From Acidimicrobiia bacterium (GTDB lineage Bacteria > Actinomycetota > Acidimicrobiia > Spongiisociales > UBA5794), in the NCBI GenBank assembly GCA_030599515.1, contig JAUVNV010000021.1:1-17142 (forward strand): a stretch of DNA of 17,142 nt, read 5' to 3'. Position numbers and translations under genes: made by a program. Position 1 is the stretch's first letter; each line of letters begins with the position of its first letter. Under the pieces are notes generated by a model. The model was not told the DNA's origin. It worked only from the letters and a program-made list of their open reading frames with translations, and ran no database searches. Below are positions 7,161 to 14,289 of the stretch, in pieces.

Positions 7161-7922
7161 ATGCCATGGGATCCCGACTGCTATCTCCGATTCGCCGACC
7201 ATCGAACCCGACCGGGCATAGAGCTTCTGACCCGGATACCGGACCTCGACGCTCGCCGCATCGTGGATCTCGGATGCGGTACGGGTCATCTGACCGCGAT
7301 GCTTCAGGAACGTTGGCCCGATGCGGAGGTCGCCGGCATCGATTCGTCCGTCGAGATGATCGAACGGGCCCGTCGCGACCATCCTGAAATGACGTGGATC
7401 GTCGGCGATGTTGCAGCGTGGGAACCGGATGGGTACACGGACCTCGTCTTCTCGAACGCGGCCCTCCACTGGCTCGATGACCATGAAGCGCTGTTCAGGC
7501 GCCTGCGGACGTTGCTCGGTGCCGGTGGAAGCCTCGCCGTCCAGATGCCCGACAACTGGAATGCTCCGACGCATCGCATCCCCGCGGACATCCTCGACGA
7601 GAACGACTGGCCGGAGGTCTCCCGAACGGCTCTCATGAGGGACCGTCTCTCTCCCCCACAGAACTACGCCCACTGGCTCCAGCCGGCGAACGTTGATCTG
7701 TGGAGAACGACCTACTACCAGCGATTGACCGGCGACGATCCGGTATGGACCTGGGTCACCGGATCGGTGTTGCGACCCGTGCTCGCCATACTCAATGACG
7801 ACGAGCGCGACCGGTTCTCCCGTCTCTGCAAGGAGCGCTACCGAGCGTCCTATCCGATGGATGCCGACGGCACGACCACGCTTCCGTTCTCAAGGCTGTT
7901 CGTTGTGGCCCGTATTCCGTAG
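7161..7922 (+). CDS. tam: Trans-aconitate 2-methyltransferase-like SAM methyltransferase
   Basis: The 253-residue protein opens with MPWDPDCYLRFADHRTRPG, the N-terminal signature of trans-aconitate 2-methyltransferases ('W.P..Y..F...R.RP'). Motif I VDLGCGTG is at 35-42, Asp61 ends strand 2, and VFSNAALHWLDDH (96-108) is also characteristic. The enzyme methylates trans-aconitate, a by-product inhibitor of aconitase, using S-adenosylmethionine. The length agrees with E. coli Tam (about 250). The start at ATG 7161 follows TACGCT by 6 nt, so it is probably leaderless; a long open frame upstream is non-coding. The stop codon TAG lies inside a heptanucleotide repeat (see 7910-7989). The family call is good, but the substrate could be another carboxylic acid. 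Confidence 0.8.
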   Translation: MPWDPDCYLRFADHRTRPGIELLTRIPDLDARRIVDLGCGTGHLTAMLQERWPDAEVAGIDSSVEMIERARRDHPEMTWIVGDVAAWEPDGYTDLVFSNAALHWLDDHEALFRRLRTLLGAGGSLAVQMPDNWNAPTHRIPADILDENDWPEVSRTALMRDRLSPPQNYAHWLQPANVDLWRTTYYQRLTGDDPVWTWVTGSVLRPVLAILNDDERDRFSRLCKERYRASYPMDADGTTTLPFSRLFVVARIP

Positions 7923-7989
7923 TCCGTGTTCCGCAACCCGTATGGGCGGGGCCGTCGCTGTCTGCTGTTCGCTGTTGTCTGTTCGCTAT
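7910..7989. repeat. Two heptanucleotide tandem tracts between convergent genes
   Basis: Two period-7 tracts lie side by side. At 7910-7944 the plus strand reads CCGTATT, CCGTAGT, CCGTGTT, CCGCAAC, CCGTATG. At 7955-7989 it reads TCGCTGT, CTGCTGT, TCGCTGT, TGTCTGT, TCGCTAT. The first holds the stop codon of tam and the second touches the stop codon of the HNH gene. GGCCCGT occurs on both sides, at 7907-7913 and 8002-8008. The first tract shares its unit with the tract at 15449-15476. Confidence 0.75.
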
Positions 7990-9098
7990 CAACTGCTCGG
8001 CGGCCCGTGAATCGGAGGGAGGAGCCGTCGTCTTCGTGGCGGTGAGCCACTGTCGATCCGGAAGCCGCGGCCGTGGATGACGACGTGGTGGTGGAACCAG
8101 CACACGGTCGCGAGATTCTCAGCGTCCGTGACACCGCCTTCGCTCCACGGGATGATGTGATGCGCCTGGAGCCGATATCGAGATGTACAGCCCGCGATCG
8201 TGCAGCCGTCATCCCTCGCCAACACGAACCGTCTCAACCTGGGCGGGATGACCCGGGTGCGGCGCCCCATGTCCAACGGTGCGCCGCTCTGGGTGCGTGC
8301 AGTCACCTCGATGCTGCCGTCACAGAGGATCGCTTCGAGCGTATCGGCCCCGACTCTCGGTCCGCCGTCGATCCACACCCCGGCCTCCCCACCGGTCGGT
8401 GCGGCGTCGGTGGCATCCATGAACACAGACAGCAGCGGTGTCCGGGCTTCGATCGTCGCACCATCCGATCCGGCGAGGCTGTCGAGGCTCATCTGCCACA
8501 GCGCGTCGGCGTAGCGGGTCGACCGCGCTTCGCGCAGGTCGTTGGGCAACTCGTCGACTTTGGCGTCCAGGGCGTCGACGAAGCTGCGTCCCGCCATGCC
8601 CGATAGGGTCGCGTTGACCCTCCACGAGGATTGGTCGAGGTTCGGCTGCGCGTACACATACCGGTCACGGAAGGCGCGACGTTCGTCACCACGAGATATG
8701 CGGTGGCGGCGGGCGTGGAGCCGCGCCAACCCGTCGACACCGTACCGCCAACACTCGGCGATCAGCGTCGCATCGTCTTCACCCGGGGTAGCGGCCTTCG
8801 CCGTCGCCCACACCCGGTCAAACGACACTGCCCCTCCACCGGCCGCAGCGGTGACGTTCGGCAGCGTCTCGAGCCTCCTCGCCGTCGACACGAGCTTCCG
8901 AGCGGTATCCGAATGCACATCGAGCCTGGCGGTGACCCATTCCGCCAGCGTCCGACACCCATCAGCCGTGTGGACCTGACGCCGATCCACTTCGCCGAGC
9001 AGCGTCATCTGCGCCGCACGGCCTCTGGCGATCACCGCTTCGATCTCCAAGAGCTGTTGCTCGATCGCATCGGTCGTGAACTCGCTGACTTCCCTCAT
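7989..9098 (-). CDS. DUF222 / HNH endonuclease-family protein (13E12-repeat type)
   Basis: The 369-residue protein has the N-terminal DUF222 helical domain (about 10-230) and a C-terminal HNH nuclease domain (about 290-345). The HNH part shows Cys299 and Cys304, the His pair 313-314 in LQAHHIIPWSEGG, Asn328 in AENLATVCWFHHH, and His336-338. This is the treble-clef metal-binding finger with its ββα-metal catalytic core. These proteins are abundant and repeated in actinobacterial genomes (the 13E12 family in mycobacteria); their role is unproven, with mobile-element and DNA-metabolism ideas both current. ATG 9098 follows TACGTT (9110-9105) by 6 nt, so the mRNA is probably leaderless. The Arg/Pro-rich tail is not conserved in the family as far as I know. 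Confidence 0.85.
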   Translation of the reverse strand: MREVSEFTTDAIEQQLLEIEAVIARGRAAQMTLLGEVDRRQVHTADGCRTLAEWVTARLDVHSDTARKLVSTARRLETLPNVTAAAGGGAVSFDRVWATAKAATPGEDDATLIAECWRYGVDGLARLHARRHRISRGDERRAFRDRYVYAQPNLDQSSWRVNATLSGMAGRSFVDALDAKVDELPNDLREARSTRYADALWQMSLDSLAGSDGATIEARTPLLSVFMDATDAAPTGGEAGVWIDGGPRVGADTLEAILCDGSIEVTARTQSGAPLDMGRRTRVIPPRLRRFVLARDDGCTIAGCTSRYRLQAHHIIPWSEGGVTDAENLATVCWFHHHVVIHGRGFRIDSGSPPRRRRLLPPIHGPPSS

Positions 9099-9104
9099 TG
9101 ATGC

Positions 9105-9110
9105 AACGTA
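9105..9110 (-). promoter_or_regulatory. -10 hexamer TACGTT of the HNH gene
   Basis: TACGTT on the minus strand lies exactly 6 nt before ATG 9098, with no Shine-Dalgarno in between. This fits a leaderless transcript. Confidence 0.5.
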
Positions 9111-9181
9111 TCAACCGCCTGTGACAGAAATGCGTCCGCGGACGGAGGAATCTCAAGAAATCTAGGTGTCGACGTGCCTGC

Positions 9182-9313
9182 CTATCGGCTGGAACCGCGA
9201 GGGGTCTTGCCAAGGAGCCACCATACGGTGTAGCCGACCCCGATGCCGAGGAAGGTGATCAGAGCAGCCACGATCGTGATGAAAGCTCGTGAGATCGTCT
9301 TCAGGAGCGCCGT
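9182..9313 (-). CDS. Possible 43-residue single-span membrane protein with ACG start
   Basis: The frame encodes a basic/amphipathic start (LLKTISRAF), a long hydrophobic span (ITIVAALITFLGIGVGY, then TVWWLLG) and a short basic tail KTPRGSSR. This is a convincing single-pass protein with the positive tail on one side. No ATG, GTG or TTG precedes the span: a TAG at 9325-9323 closes the frame. However, TAGGAT (9325-9320) is followed after 6 nt by ACG at 9313, the position where a leaderless start would fall in this genome, and ACG is one base from ATG. It may use a weak start, be decaying, or carry a sequence error. I know no homologue. It sits between asnA and the HNH gene on the same strand. 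Confidence 0.35.
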   Translation of the reverse strand, partial: TALLKTISRAFITIVAALITFLGIGVGYTVWWLLGKTPRGSSR

Positions 9314-9413
9314 GTCCTCATCCTATGTCACCGACCTCCGTGCTCCGACATCGGTGGGAGCGCAATTCCGGCGATGCATATGCCTCGGTCGCGGCGCAAG
9401 AAGCGAGTGAGGA
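9314..9413 (-). other. Remainder of the asnA-HNH gap
   Basis: Apart from the small ORF at 9182-9313 and the HNH promoter, the 315-bp gap 9099-9413 holds nothing I can name. A GGAGG (9339-9335) precedes GTG 9331 by only 3 nt, and that frame stops after two codons. No clear terminator follows asnA. Confidence 0.3.
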
Positions 9414-10544
9414 CTACTCCAGGACGAAGATGTTCCGCTCAGCGCACATGTCCTTCAAGACCTGCGGCCACACGGTCACCGACACTTCGCCGAGGTGGGC
9501 CTTGCGCAGGAGATACATGTACGTCCTCGACTGGCCGATCCCTCCGCCGATCGACAGCGGGATCTCGTCGTTCAGAATCGCTTTGTGATAGGGCAGATCG
9601 AGGAAGTCCAATTGGTCGGTCATCTCGAGTTGCTGCCGGAGCGTCTCCTTGGTGACCCGAATACCCATCGACGTGAGCTCGTGTCGGCGTTTCGTGACCG
9701 GGTTCCACACGAGGATGTCCCCGTTGAGTCCGTGCTTCGGTCGCCCATCGACTGAGACCGTCTCGGTGACCCAGTCGTCGTAGTCCGCGGCTCTCATCTC
9801 ATGGGGATACCCGTCTTCGAGTGTCCATCCGATGCCGTAGATGAAGACCGCCGGATGCTCCAGGAGGATCGCCGTCTCCCGCTGCTTGCGAGGCAGATCC
9901 GGATATCGGGCGAGCAGATCCTCGGCATGGATGAAGTACAGATTCTCAGGGATCGCGGCGTATCGAGGGTCGTAGAGCTGGGGGAACAACTCCAATGCAT
10001 GGAGCGAGGCGCCGTGGAGCACCTTCCAGATTCGCTGTACCGTGTCGGTGAGGTACTCGAGCGTCCGGTCGTCGGGGCGGATCACCTTCTCCCAGTCCCA
10101 CTGGTCGACATAGGACGAGTGATCGTGATCAAGGAAATAGTCCTTGCGGACCGCCTTCATGTCGGTGCAGATGCCCTCCCCCGGCCGCATCCCGAACTGC
10201 TCCAGCGCCACGCGCTTCCACTTCGTGGCTGCCTGGACGACCTGGGCATCGATCGGATGGACGTCGTGGTCATTGCTGATGTGGAACTCGACGGGTCCTC
10301 GCGACCCGTCGCGGTCGAGGTAGTCATTCACGCCGCTGGCAGAATCCACGATGAGCGGTACTTGCACCATCATCAGACCGAGTTCGCGACACAGATGCTC
10401 CTCGATGTAGGTCTTGACGGCGAATACCGCCTCCATGGTCTCGCGGCTGCTCAGCGCCGATGCGTAGTCGTCGGGAAGTACGTGCACCAGGTCGTCGTAG
10501 CTCCCGATGCCGGGTCCGGCGAGGTCGGCGGTCTTGTCTGCCAT
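9414..10544 (-). CDS. asnA: Aspartate--ammonia ligase (asparagine synthetase A)
   Basis: AsnA makes asparagine from aspartate, ammonia and ATP in the cytoplasm; it is a class II aminoacyl-tRNA-synthetase-like fold. The match to E. coli AsnA runs through TKWKR (107-111), GEGICTDMKAVR (122-133), SYVDQWDWE (144-152), the later RAADYDDW and GLNGDILVWNPV, and IGGGIGQSR near the C-terminus. At 376 residues it is longer than the usual 330 or so, because of an N-terminal extension of about 40 residues. I choose ATG 10544 because GGAGG (10557-10553) lies 8 nt upstream; the in-frame GTG at 10553 overlaps that Shine-Dalgarno. AsnA is less common in actinobacteria than the glutamine-dependent AsnB. The gene appears monocistronic. 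Confidence 0.95.
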   Translation of the reverse strand: MADKTADLAGPGIGSYDDLVHVLPDDYASALSSRETMEAVFAVKTYIEEHLCRELGLMMVQVPLIVDSASGVNDYLDRDGSRGPVEFHISNDHDVHPIDAQVVQAATKWKRVALEQFGMRPGEGICTDMKAVRKDYFLDHDHSSYVDQWDWEKVIRPDDRTLEYLTDTVQRIWKVLHGASLHALELFPQLYDPRYAAIPENLYFIHAEDLLARYPDLPRKQRETAILLEHPAVFIYGIGWTLEDGYPHEMRAADYDDWVTETVSVDGRPKHGLNGDILVWNPVTKRRHELTSMGIRVTKETLRQQLEMTDQLDFLDLPYHKAILNDEIPLSIGGGIGQSRTYMYLLRKAHLGEVSVTVWPQVLKDMCAERNIFVLE

Positions 10545-10675
10545 GGTGTACACCTCCAGCGGTCTTGGCTCCGATCCTCACGCACCGTATCCCCATGAGC
10601 GGGGTCGTCATAGGGGCCGGAGTCTCTACGGACAGGGGCTTTCGGCGGTAAAGCCTCAGGCAGGGAACCGCAGAT
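10545..10675 (-). promoter_or_regulatory. asnA leader with candidate promoter, RBS and two small hairpins
   Basis: On the minus strand a candidate promoter ATGACG - 16 nt - TACGGT lies about 50 nt before the ATG, with GGAGG at 10557-10553. This is one of the few leadered genes of the window. GGCTTT (10637-10642) pairs with AAAGCC (10650-10655), and CCCC with GGGG around 10595-10610. Neither hairpin has a T tract. No known riboswitch or T-box is recognisable. Confidence 0.3.
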
Positions 10676-11323
10676 TCATCGCACGAGTTCTGCGGCGACG
10701 AACACTGCCGCCGTGAGGGTGTCGGTGACGGGCACGCCGGCATCCTCGAGATGAGTGCGGTGATGCGAGCCCCCGTCGTACAAGATGCAGGCGGTGCCGA
10801 CGACGCTCGCGGCGGCGGCATCGTCGAGGGAGTCACCGATCATGACCACAGATGCCGCGTCGACATCGAGCTTCGTGAGGTGGCGGAGCAGGTGGGCCGC
10901 CTTCTCACCGCCGGCGTCGTCGCGGTTCCCCTGGATCAAGGTCATCCGCTCGGCCAGGCCGCGGCGCTCAACACACGCCGTCAGGTCTTCCTCCCACCAC
11001 ATGGACAGGATCGACTGGCTCCATCCCCGAGCTTCGACGGCATCGATGGCCTCGATCGCATCACCGGTGAGGGGAATGCGGTCGAGCGCCGTGAGGTATC
11101 GCTCGTGGAACACCCGGTCGAGTGCGAACCATTCCTCGTCCGGTATGGGTCTCTCGAGGAGTCGAACGTAGAATTGATCGACCGGTCTCGTGAAGTGCTC
11201 GCGATAGTCGTGTTCGTCGATCGCGGCTTCGCCGATGGCTGCCAGTGCGGCATTGACCGACTCCACGACGATTGGCAGGTCGTCGACGAGTGTGCCGTTC
11301 CAGTCCCAAACCACGTGGTTCAC
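10676..11323 (-). CDS. HAD-superfamily hydrolase with DxN motif I
   Basis: The 215-residue protein resembles the phosphoglycolate phosphatase group. Motif I is WDWNGTLVDD with nucleophile Asp7, but the residue two places on is Asn9 rather than the usual Asp acid/base. Motif II is ILSM (Ser107), motif III GGEKAAHLL (Lys141), and motif IV MIGDSLDDA (Asp164, Asp168). A helical cap occupies about 15-85. WDWNGTL-type proteins form a known but little-studied HAD subgroup, and the substrate is unknown. I place the start at GTG 11323: TAACCT (11337-11332) lies 8 nt upstream, and the product starts MNHVVWDWNG. A longer frame to 11473 only reads antisense to the LOG gene. Confidence 0.82.
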   Translation of the reverse strand: MNHVVWDWNGTLVDDLPIVVESVNAALAAIGEAAIDEHDYREHFTRPVDQFYVRLLERPIPDEEWFALDRVFHERYLTALDRIPLTGDAIEAIDAVEARGWSQSILSMWWEEDLTACVERRGLAERMTLIQGNRDDAGGEKAAHLLRHLTKLDVDAASVVMIGDSLDDAAAASVVGTACILYDGGSHHRTHLEDAGVPVTDTLTAAVFVAAELVR

Positions 11324-11331
11324 GATGGCGG

Positions 11332-11341
11332 AGGTTAGGTT
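11332..11341. promoter_or_regulatory. Overlapping divergent -10 elements (HAD gene and LOG gene)
   Basis: The ten bases AGGTTAGGTT contain two -10 hexamers on opposite strands: TAACCT (minus, 11337-11332), 8 nt before GTG 11323, and TAGGTT (plus, 11336-11341), 8 nt before ATG 11350. They share bases 11336-11337. Both genes lack a Shine-Dalgarno, so transcription would start at or next to each start codon, 27 bp apart. Confidence 0.55.
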
Positions 11342-11349
11342 GACTCCCG

Positions 11350-12408
11350 ATGCGAGCGTACGACACCGGCGATAGAGAGCTCGACGAGGCTGTGAACGCC
11401 CTCGTCGACCGGGCCGCGCCTCAGAGCGGCAGCCGCAACGCCGATCTCGTCCGAGAGTTGATCGTGACCTCACTCAAGATGCTGCGGCCCGACGCCGACC
11501 GCGGCGATGTGAAGCTCATGAACAACACGCTCAAGGAGTTGCGGTACTCCTTCCTCATCTTCCGACGCTACCGGGAGGTCCCGAAGGTCACGATGTACGG
11601 ATCTGCGCGCCTCGAGGCTCACGATCCGAACTACGAGCTGGCGGCCGAATTCGCCAGGCGCATGGTCGACCAGCACGGGTGGATGGTGGTCACCGGGGCG
11701 GGGCCGGGAATCATGGAGGCCGGCAATCGGGGTGCCGGCAGCGACTACTCATTCGGCGTCAACGTGCGACTCCCGTTCGAGGCCGGTGCGAATCTGTGGG
11801 TCCACGAGAGTCGCCTCATCAACTACAAGTACTTCTTCACCCGCAAGCTCACCTTCGTCAAGGAGTCCGATGCTTTCGTTCTGTTCCCCGGTGGGTTCGG
11901 CACCCTTGACGAGGCGTTCGAGCTCCTGACCCTGATCCAGACGGGCAAATCGGACTTGCACCCGGTGGTCATGTTGGAGGCGCCGGGGACCGGGTACTGG
12001 GAGCCGTGGCTCCACCTCGTCGATACGCTCGTCGAGCAAGAGTTGATCGCACCCGACGACCTGAATCTCTTCACCGTGACCAGCGACCTCGACGAGGCAA
12101 TCGACGAGATCCGGTCGTTCTACACGGTGTACCACTCGCAGCGGTATGTGGACGGCGACCTCATTCTGCGGCTCAACGCCGAACCGAGCGATACCCTGGT
12201 CGACGAGCTCAACGATCGATTCACCGACATCATCCGGACCGGTCGAATCAAGAAAATCGATGCGACGCACGCCGAGATCGCAACGGATGATCAGATCGAT
12301 CTCCCACGACTGCGGTTCCGGTTCGACCGCCGTCAACTTGGTCGGCTTCGATGCCTGATCGACCATCTCAACGGGATGGATCGACCGATTCGGCAGGAAC
12401 CGGAGTAA
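11350..12408 (+). CDS. LOG-family Rossmann-fold protein (nucleotide 5'-monophosphate hydrolase-like)
   Basis: The central part (about 75-240) carries the LOG signature: VTGAGPGIMEAGNRGAG (114-130) and FPGGFGTLDEAFE (179-191), the latter being the PGGxGTxxE motif. ESRLINYKYFFTRKLTF (153-169) holds the expected basic residues. LOG/PpnN enzymes release the base from nucleoside monophosphates, and plant and fungal members activate cytokinins. At 352 residues it is longer than the simple LOG form (about 190), with helical N-terminal (1-74) and C-terminal (about 245-352) extensions. This is nearer to the long PpnN type, whose extra domains control activity, but I cannot identify a specific alarmone site. 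ATG 11350 has TAGGTT 8 nt upstream and no Shine-Dalgarno. Confidence 0.82.
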   Translation: MRAYDTGDRELDEAVNALVDRAAPQSGSRNADLVRELIVTSLKMLRPDADRGDVKLMNNTLKELRYSFLIFRRYREVPKVTMYGSARLEAHDPNYELAAEFARRMVDQHGWMVVTGAGPGIMEAGNRGAGSDYSFGVNVRLPFEAGANLWVHESRLINYKYFFTRKLTFVKESDAFVLFPGGFGTLDEAFELLTLIQTGKSDLHPVVMLEAPGTGYWEPWLHLVDTLVEQELIAPDDLNLFTVTSDLDEAIDEIRSFYTVYHSQRYVDGDLILRLNAEPSDTLVDELNDRFTDIIRTGRIKKIDATHAEIATDDQIDLPRLRFRFDRRQLGRLRCLIDHLNGMDRPIRQEPE

Positions 12409-12420
12409 CCGCAACACCGG

Positions 12421-12426
12421 TAGAAT
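12421..12426 (+). promoter_or_regulatory. -10 hexamer TAGAAT of the TIGR03084 gene
   Basis: TAGAAT lies 8 nt before ATG 12435 in the 26-bp gap after the LOG gene. The gene therefore seems to have its own leaderless promoter even though it follows LOG closely. Confidence 0.5.
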
Positions 12427-12434
12427 CTGTCGCT

Positions 12435-13217
12435 ATGAGAGAGATCCTTTCAGACCTCGTCGCGGAAGAGCAGCAGCTGGACCAATTCCTCCAGGGCCTA
12501 TCGACGCGCGAGTGGAAGTGGAACACGCCCGCCGCCGGATGGACGATCCAGGATCAGGTGAGCCATCTCGCCTACGTCGAAGGTTTCGCCGCCAAAGTCA
12601 TCGCGGAGGGCCCGGACCGCATCAAGGCAGAGAAGATCACCGACCTCGATGAGTGGAACGCGAGGGGTCCCGCGGAGGGGCTCGGCCAACGCCACCAGGA
12701 GGTCATCGAGTGGTGGCGCCACGGACGCGCAGACGTCGTTGACGCTCTTTCTCGCATGGTCGCGACGGATCGCATCCCATGGATCTACGGCGATATGAGC
12801 GCGAAGAGCTTCGCCACGATGCGCCTCATGGAGACCTGGGCGCACGGTCTCGACATCAAGGTTGCAATACTCGATCGGATCACGCCGCTGCCTGAGGACG
12901 AACTCGAAGAAGACGAAGAGGATCCGTTGGCCGACACGCCACGGCTCCGCCACATCGCCTGGCTCGGGCACAAGATGCTCCCATTCTCTTTCAAGGAAGT
13001 CGAAGAGACGTTCCCCAACCAGGGGATCCGCGTCGAGCTCATGGGGCCGAAGTACGCAGCATGGCGTTTCGGACCTGAGGACACCGACCAGGTCATCCGC
13101 GGGATGGCCGGCGATTGGTGCCGGGTCGTCGTCCAGCGTCAGGATGCCTCCGATACGGGACTGAAGGCCGTCGGTGATTCGGCCGAGCGCGCCCTCGAGA
13201 TCGCCCGGGCCTACTAA
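12435..13217 (+). CDS. TIGR03084 family metal-binding protein (DinB/MDMPI-like)
   Basis: The 260-residue protein has the DinB-like four-helix bundle of the maleylpyruvate isomerase N-terminal family, followed by a smaller C-terminal domain (about 175-255). The likely metal ligands are His44 in VSHLAYVEG and Glu133 and His137 in ETWAHGLDI. TWTIQDQVSHL-type wording (here GWTIQDQVSHL, 35-45) is typical. Some relatives use mycothiol as a cofactor, as in mycothiol-dependent isomerases and S-transferases, which would fit an actinobacterium; the reaction here is unknown. An acidic loop, EDELEEDEED, is at about 152-161. The start is ATG 12435, 8 nt after TAGAAT. BtpA follows after 3 nt, so the two form an operon. 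Confidence 0.8.
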   Translation: MREILSDLVAEEQQLDQFLQGLSTREWKWNTPAAGWTIQDQVSHLAYVEGFAAKVIAEGPDRIKAEKITDLDEWNARGPAEGLGQRHQEVIEWWRHGRADVVDALSRMVATDRIPWIYGDMSAKSFATMRLMETWAHGLDIKVAILDRITPLPEDELEEDEEDPLADTPRLRHIAWLGHKMLPFSFKEVEETFPNQGIRVELMGPKYAAWRFGPEDTDQVIRGMAGDWCRVVVQRQDASDTGLKAVGDSAERALEIARAY

Positions 13218-13220
13218 ACG

Positions 13221-13988
13221 GTGTCGCTCCCTCGCCTCGTCGGCATGGTCCACCTGGAACCCCTCCCGGGCGCACCCGGCTACGGCGGTTCAATGGATGC
13301 CATCCTCGACCGCGCCCGTGTCGACGCACAGGCGATTGCAGCCGCTGGTTTCGACGGGATCATGGTCGAGAACTTCGGCGACGCGCCGTTCTTCACCGAC
13401 GACGCCCCGAAGGTGACAATTGCAGCGATGACCCGTGCCGTCGCCGAGGTCGCAACCGTGGGCCTTCCCACCGGAGTCAACGTGCTGCGCAACGACGGTC
13501 TCGGCGCTCTTGCCGTCGCTGCGGCAACCGGAGCGCAGTTCATCCGGATCAACGTTCTGTCGGGCACGATGTACACGGATCAGGGTCCGATCGTCGGTTC
13601 TGCGGCGCTGATCGCCCGCGCCAGACGAGAGCTCTGCCCCGAGACGGCGATCATGGCCGACGTGTTCGTGAAACACGCGACTCCTCCGGCCGGGTTGACC
13701 CTCATCGACGCGACAAACGACCTCGTTGAGCGTGCGGGGGCCGATGCCGTGATCGTGTCGGGCGCCGGCACCGGAGCGGCAACGAGCCTGGACGATCTCA
13801 AGACCGTGGCCGATCGCTCCCACCTCCCGGTCTTCGTCGGATCGGGCGCCACCGCCGCGACGATCCGCGACATCCTCGCCATCGCGGACGGCGCGATCGT
13901 CGGTTCGGACACGAAGATCGACGGCATCGCCACGAACCCGGTCGATCCACAACGAGCCGCGGCCGTGGTCCGGGCAGCCACGGCGTAG
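13221..13988 (+). CDS. BtpA/SgcQ family TIM-barrel protein
   Basis: The 255-residue protein matches the BtpA family over its whole length: LVGMVHLEPLPGAPGYGG (6-23) at the start, the central FIRINVLSGTMYTDQGPIVG, then IMADVFVKHA, and the end AIVGSDTKIDG. It folds as a TIM barrel. In cyanobacteria BtpA is needed for stable photosystem I, but the family is widespread in non-photosynthetic bacteria and archaea, where its function is unknown; SgcQ is the E. coli relative. The GTG start at 13221 lies 3 nt after the TIGR03084 stop, without a Shine-Dalgarno, so translation is probably coupled. No photosynthesis gene is in the window. Confidence 0.87.
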   Translation: MSLPRLVGMVHLEPLPGAPGYGGSMDAILDRARVDAQAIAAAGFDGIMVENFGDAPFFTDDAPKVTIAAMTRAVAEVATVGLPTGVNVLRNDGLGALAVAAATGAQFIRINVLSGTMYTDQGPIVGSAALIARARRELCPETAIMADVFVKHATPPAGLTLIDATNDLVERAGADAVIVSGAGTGAATSLDDLKTVADRSHLPVFVGSGATAATIRDILAIADGAIVGSDTKIDGIATNPVDPQRAAAVVRAATA

Positions 13989-14187
13989 ATCGCGGCTCTC
14001 CGGACCTCGACCTGATCGACGTCGACCGAGTCGAATCGAACGACCTGGCGACTACTTCACCGCCTCTCCTCCACGTCCATCATCGGGCAGTCGGAGAAGA
14101 GGCGGATCCGCTGCGGACGACCCAAGGCCGTTCATACCGACGCTCCCAGCCGGACATGGACGACGCGATTCAGACGGCTTCATGGAG
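13989..14187. other. Gene-free stretch before the IS scar, with decayed coding fragments
   Basis: I see no intact gene or terminator. A plus-strand frame stays open from about 13998 to 14292 but has no recognisable motif. On the minus strand a short frame ends RPQRIRLFSDCPMMDVEERR with its stop at about 14070. Its protein-like composition suggests the tail of a decayed gene, but it cannot be identified. Confidence 0.25.
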
Positions 14188-14279
14188 TGTCAACGGACAG
14201 CAGGATCTCCGTGTGAGCGGACACGGGTTCTCGTTGTGGGCGGACACCGGATTTCCTTGTGGGCGGACACCTGATCTCC
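14188..14279 (-). mobile_element. IS21-type terminal region with four direct repeats
   Basis: Four copies of a unit close to GTGGGCGGACACCGGATYTCC lie in the same direction, starting at about 14187 (diverged), 14213, 14236 and 14259; the last three are 23 nt apart. Several spaced terminal repeats at an end that begins 5'-TGT are typical of IS21-family elements, where they are transposase-binding sites. The outer end is probably at 14188. The adjoining transposition-protein fragment at 14290-14391 reads towards this end, as istB does at the right end of IS21. The rest of the element is gone. Confidence 0.55.
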
Positions 14280-14289
14280 GGTTGGGTGT

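Noticed and set aside
7910..7989. CRISPR array
   Set aside because: The repeat unit is 7 bp with no spacers, and no cas gene is near.
10625..10675. Glycine-riboswitch-like words upstream of asnA (CTCAGGCA, ACCGCCGAA)
   Set aside because: The two conserved words lie on opposite strands and the pairing pattern does not form, so this is chance similarity.
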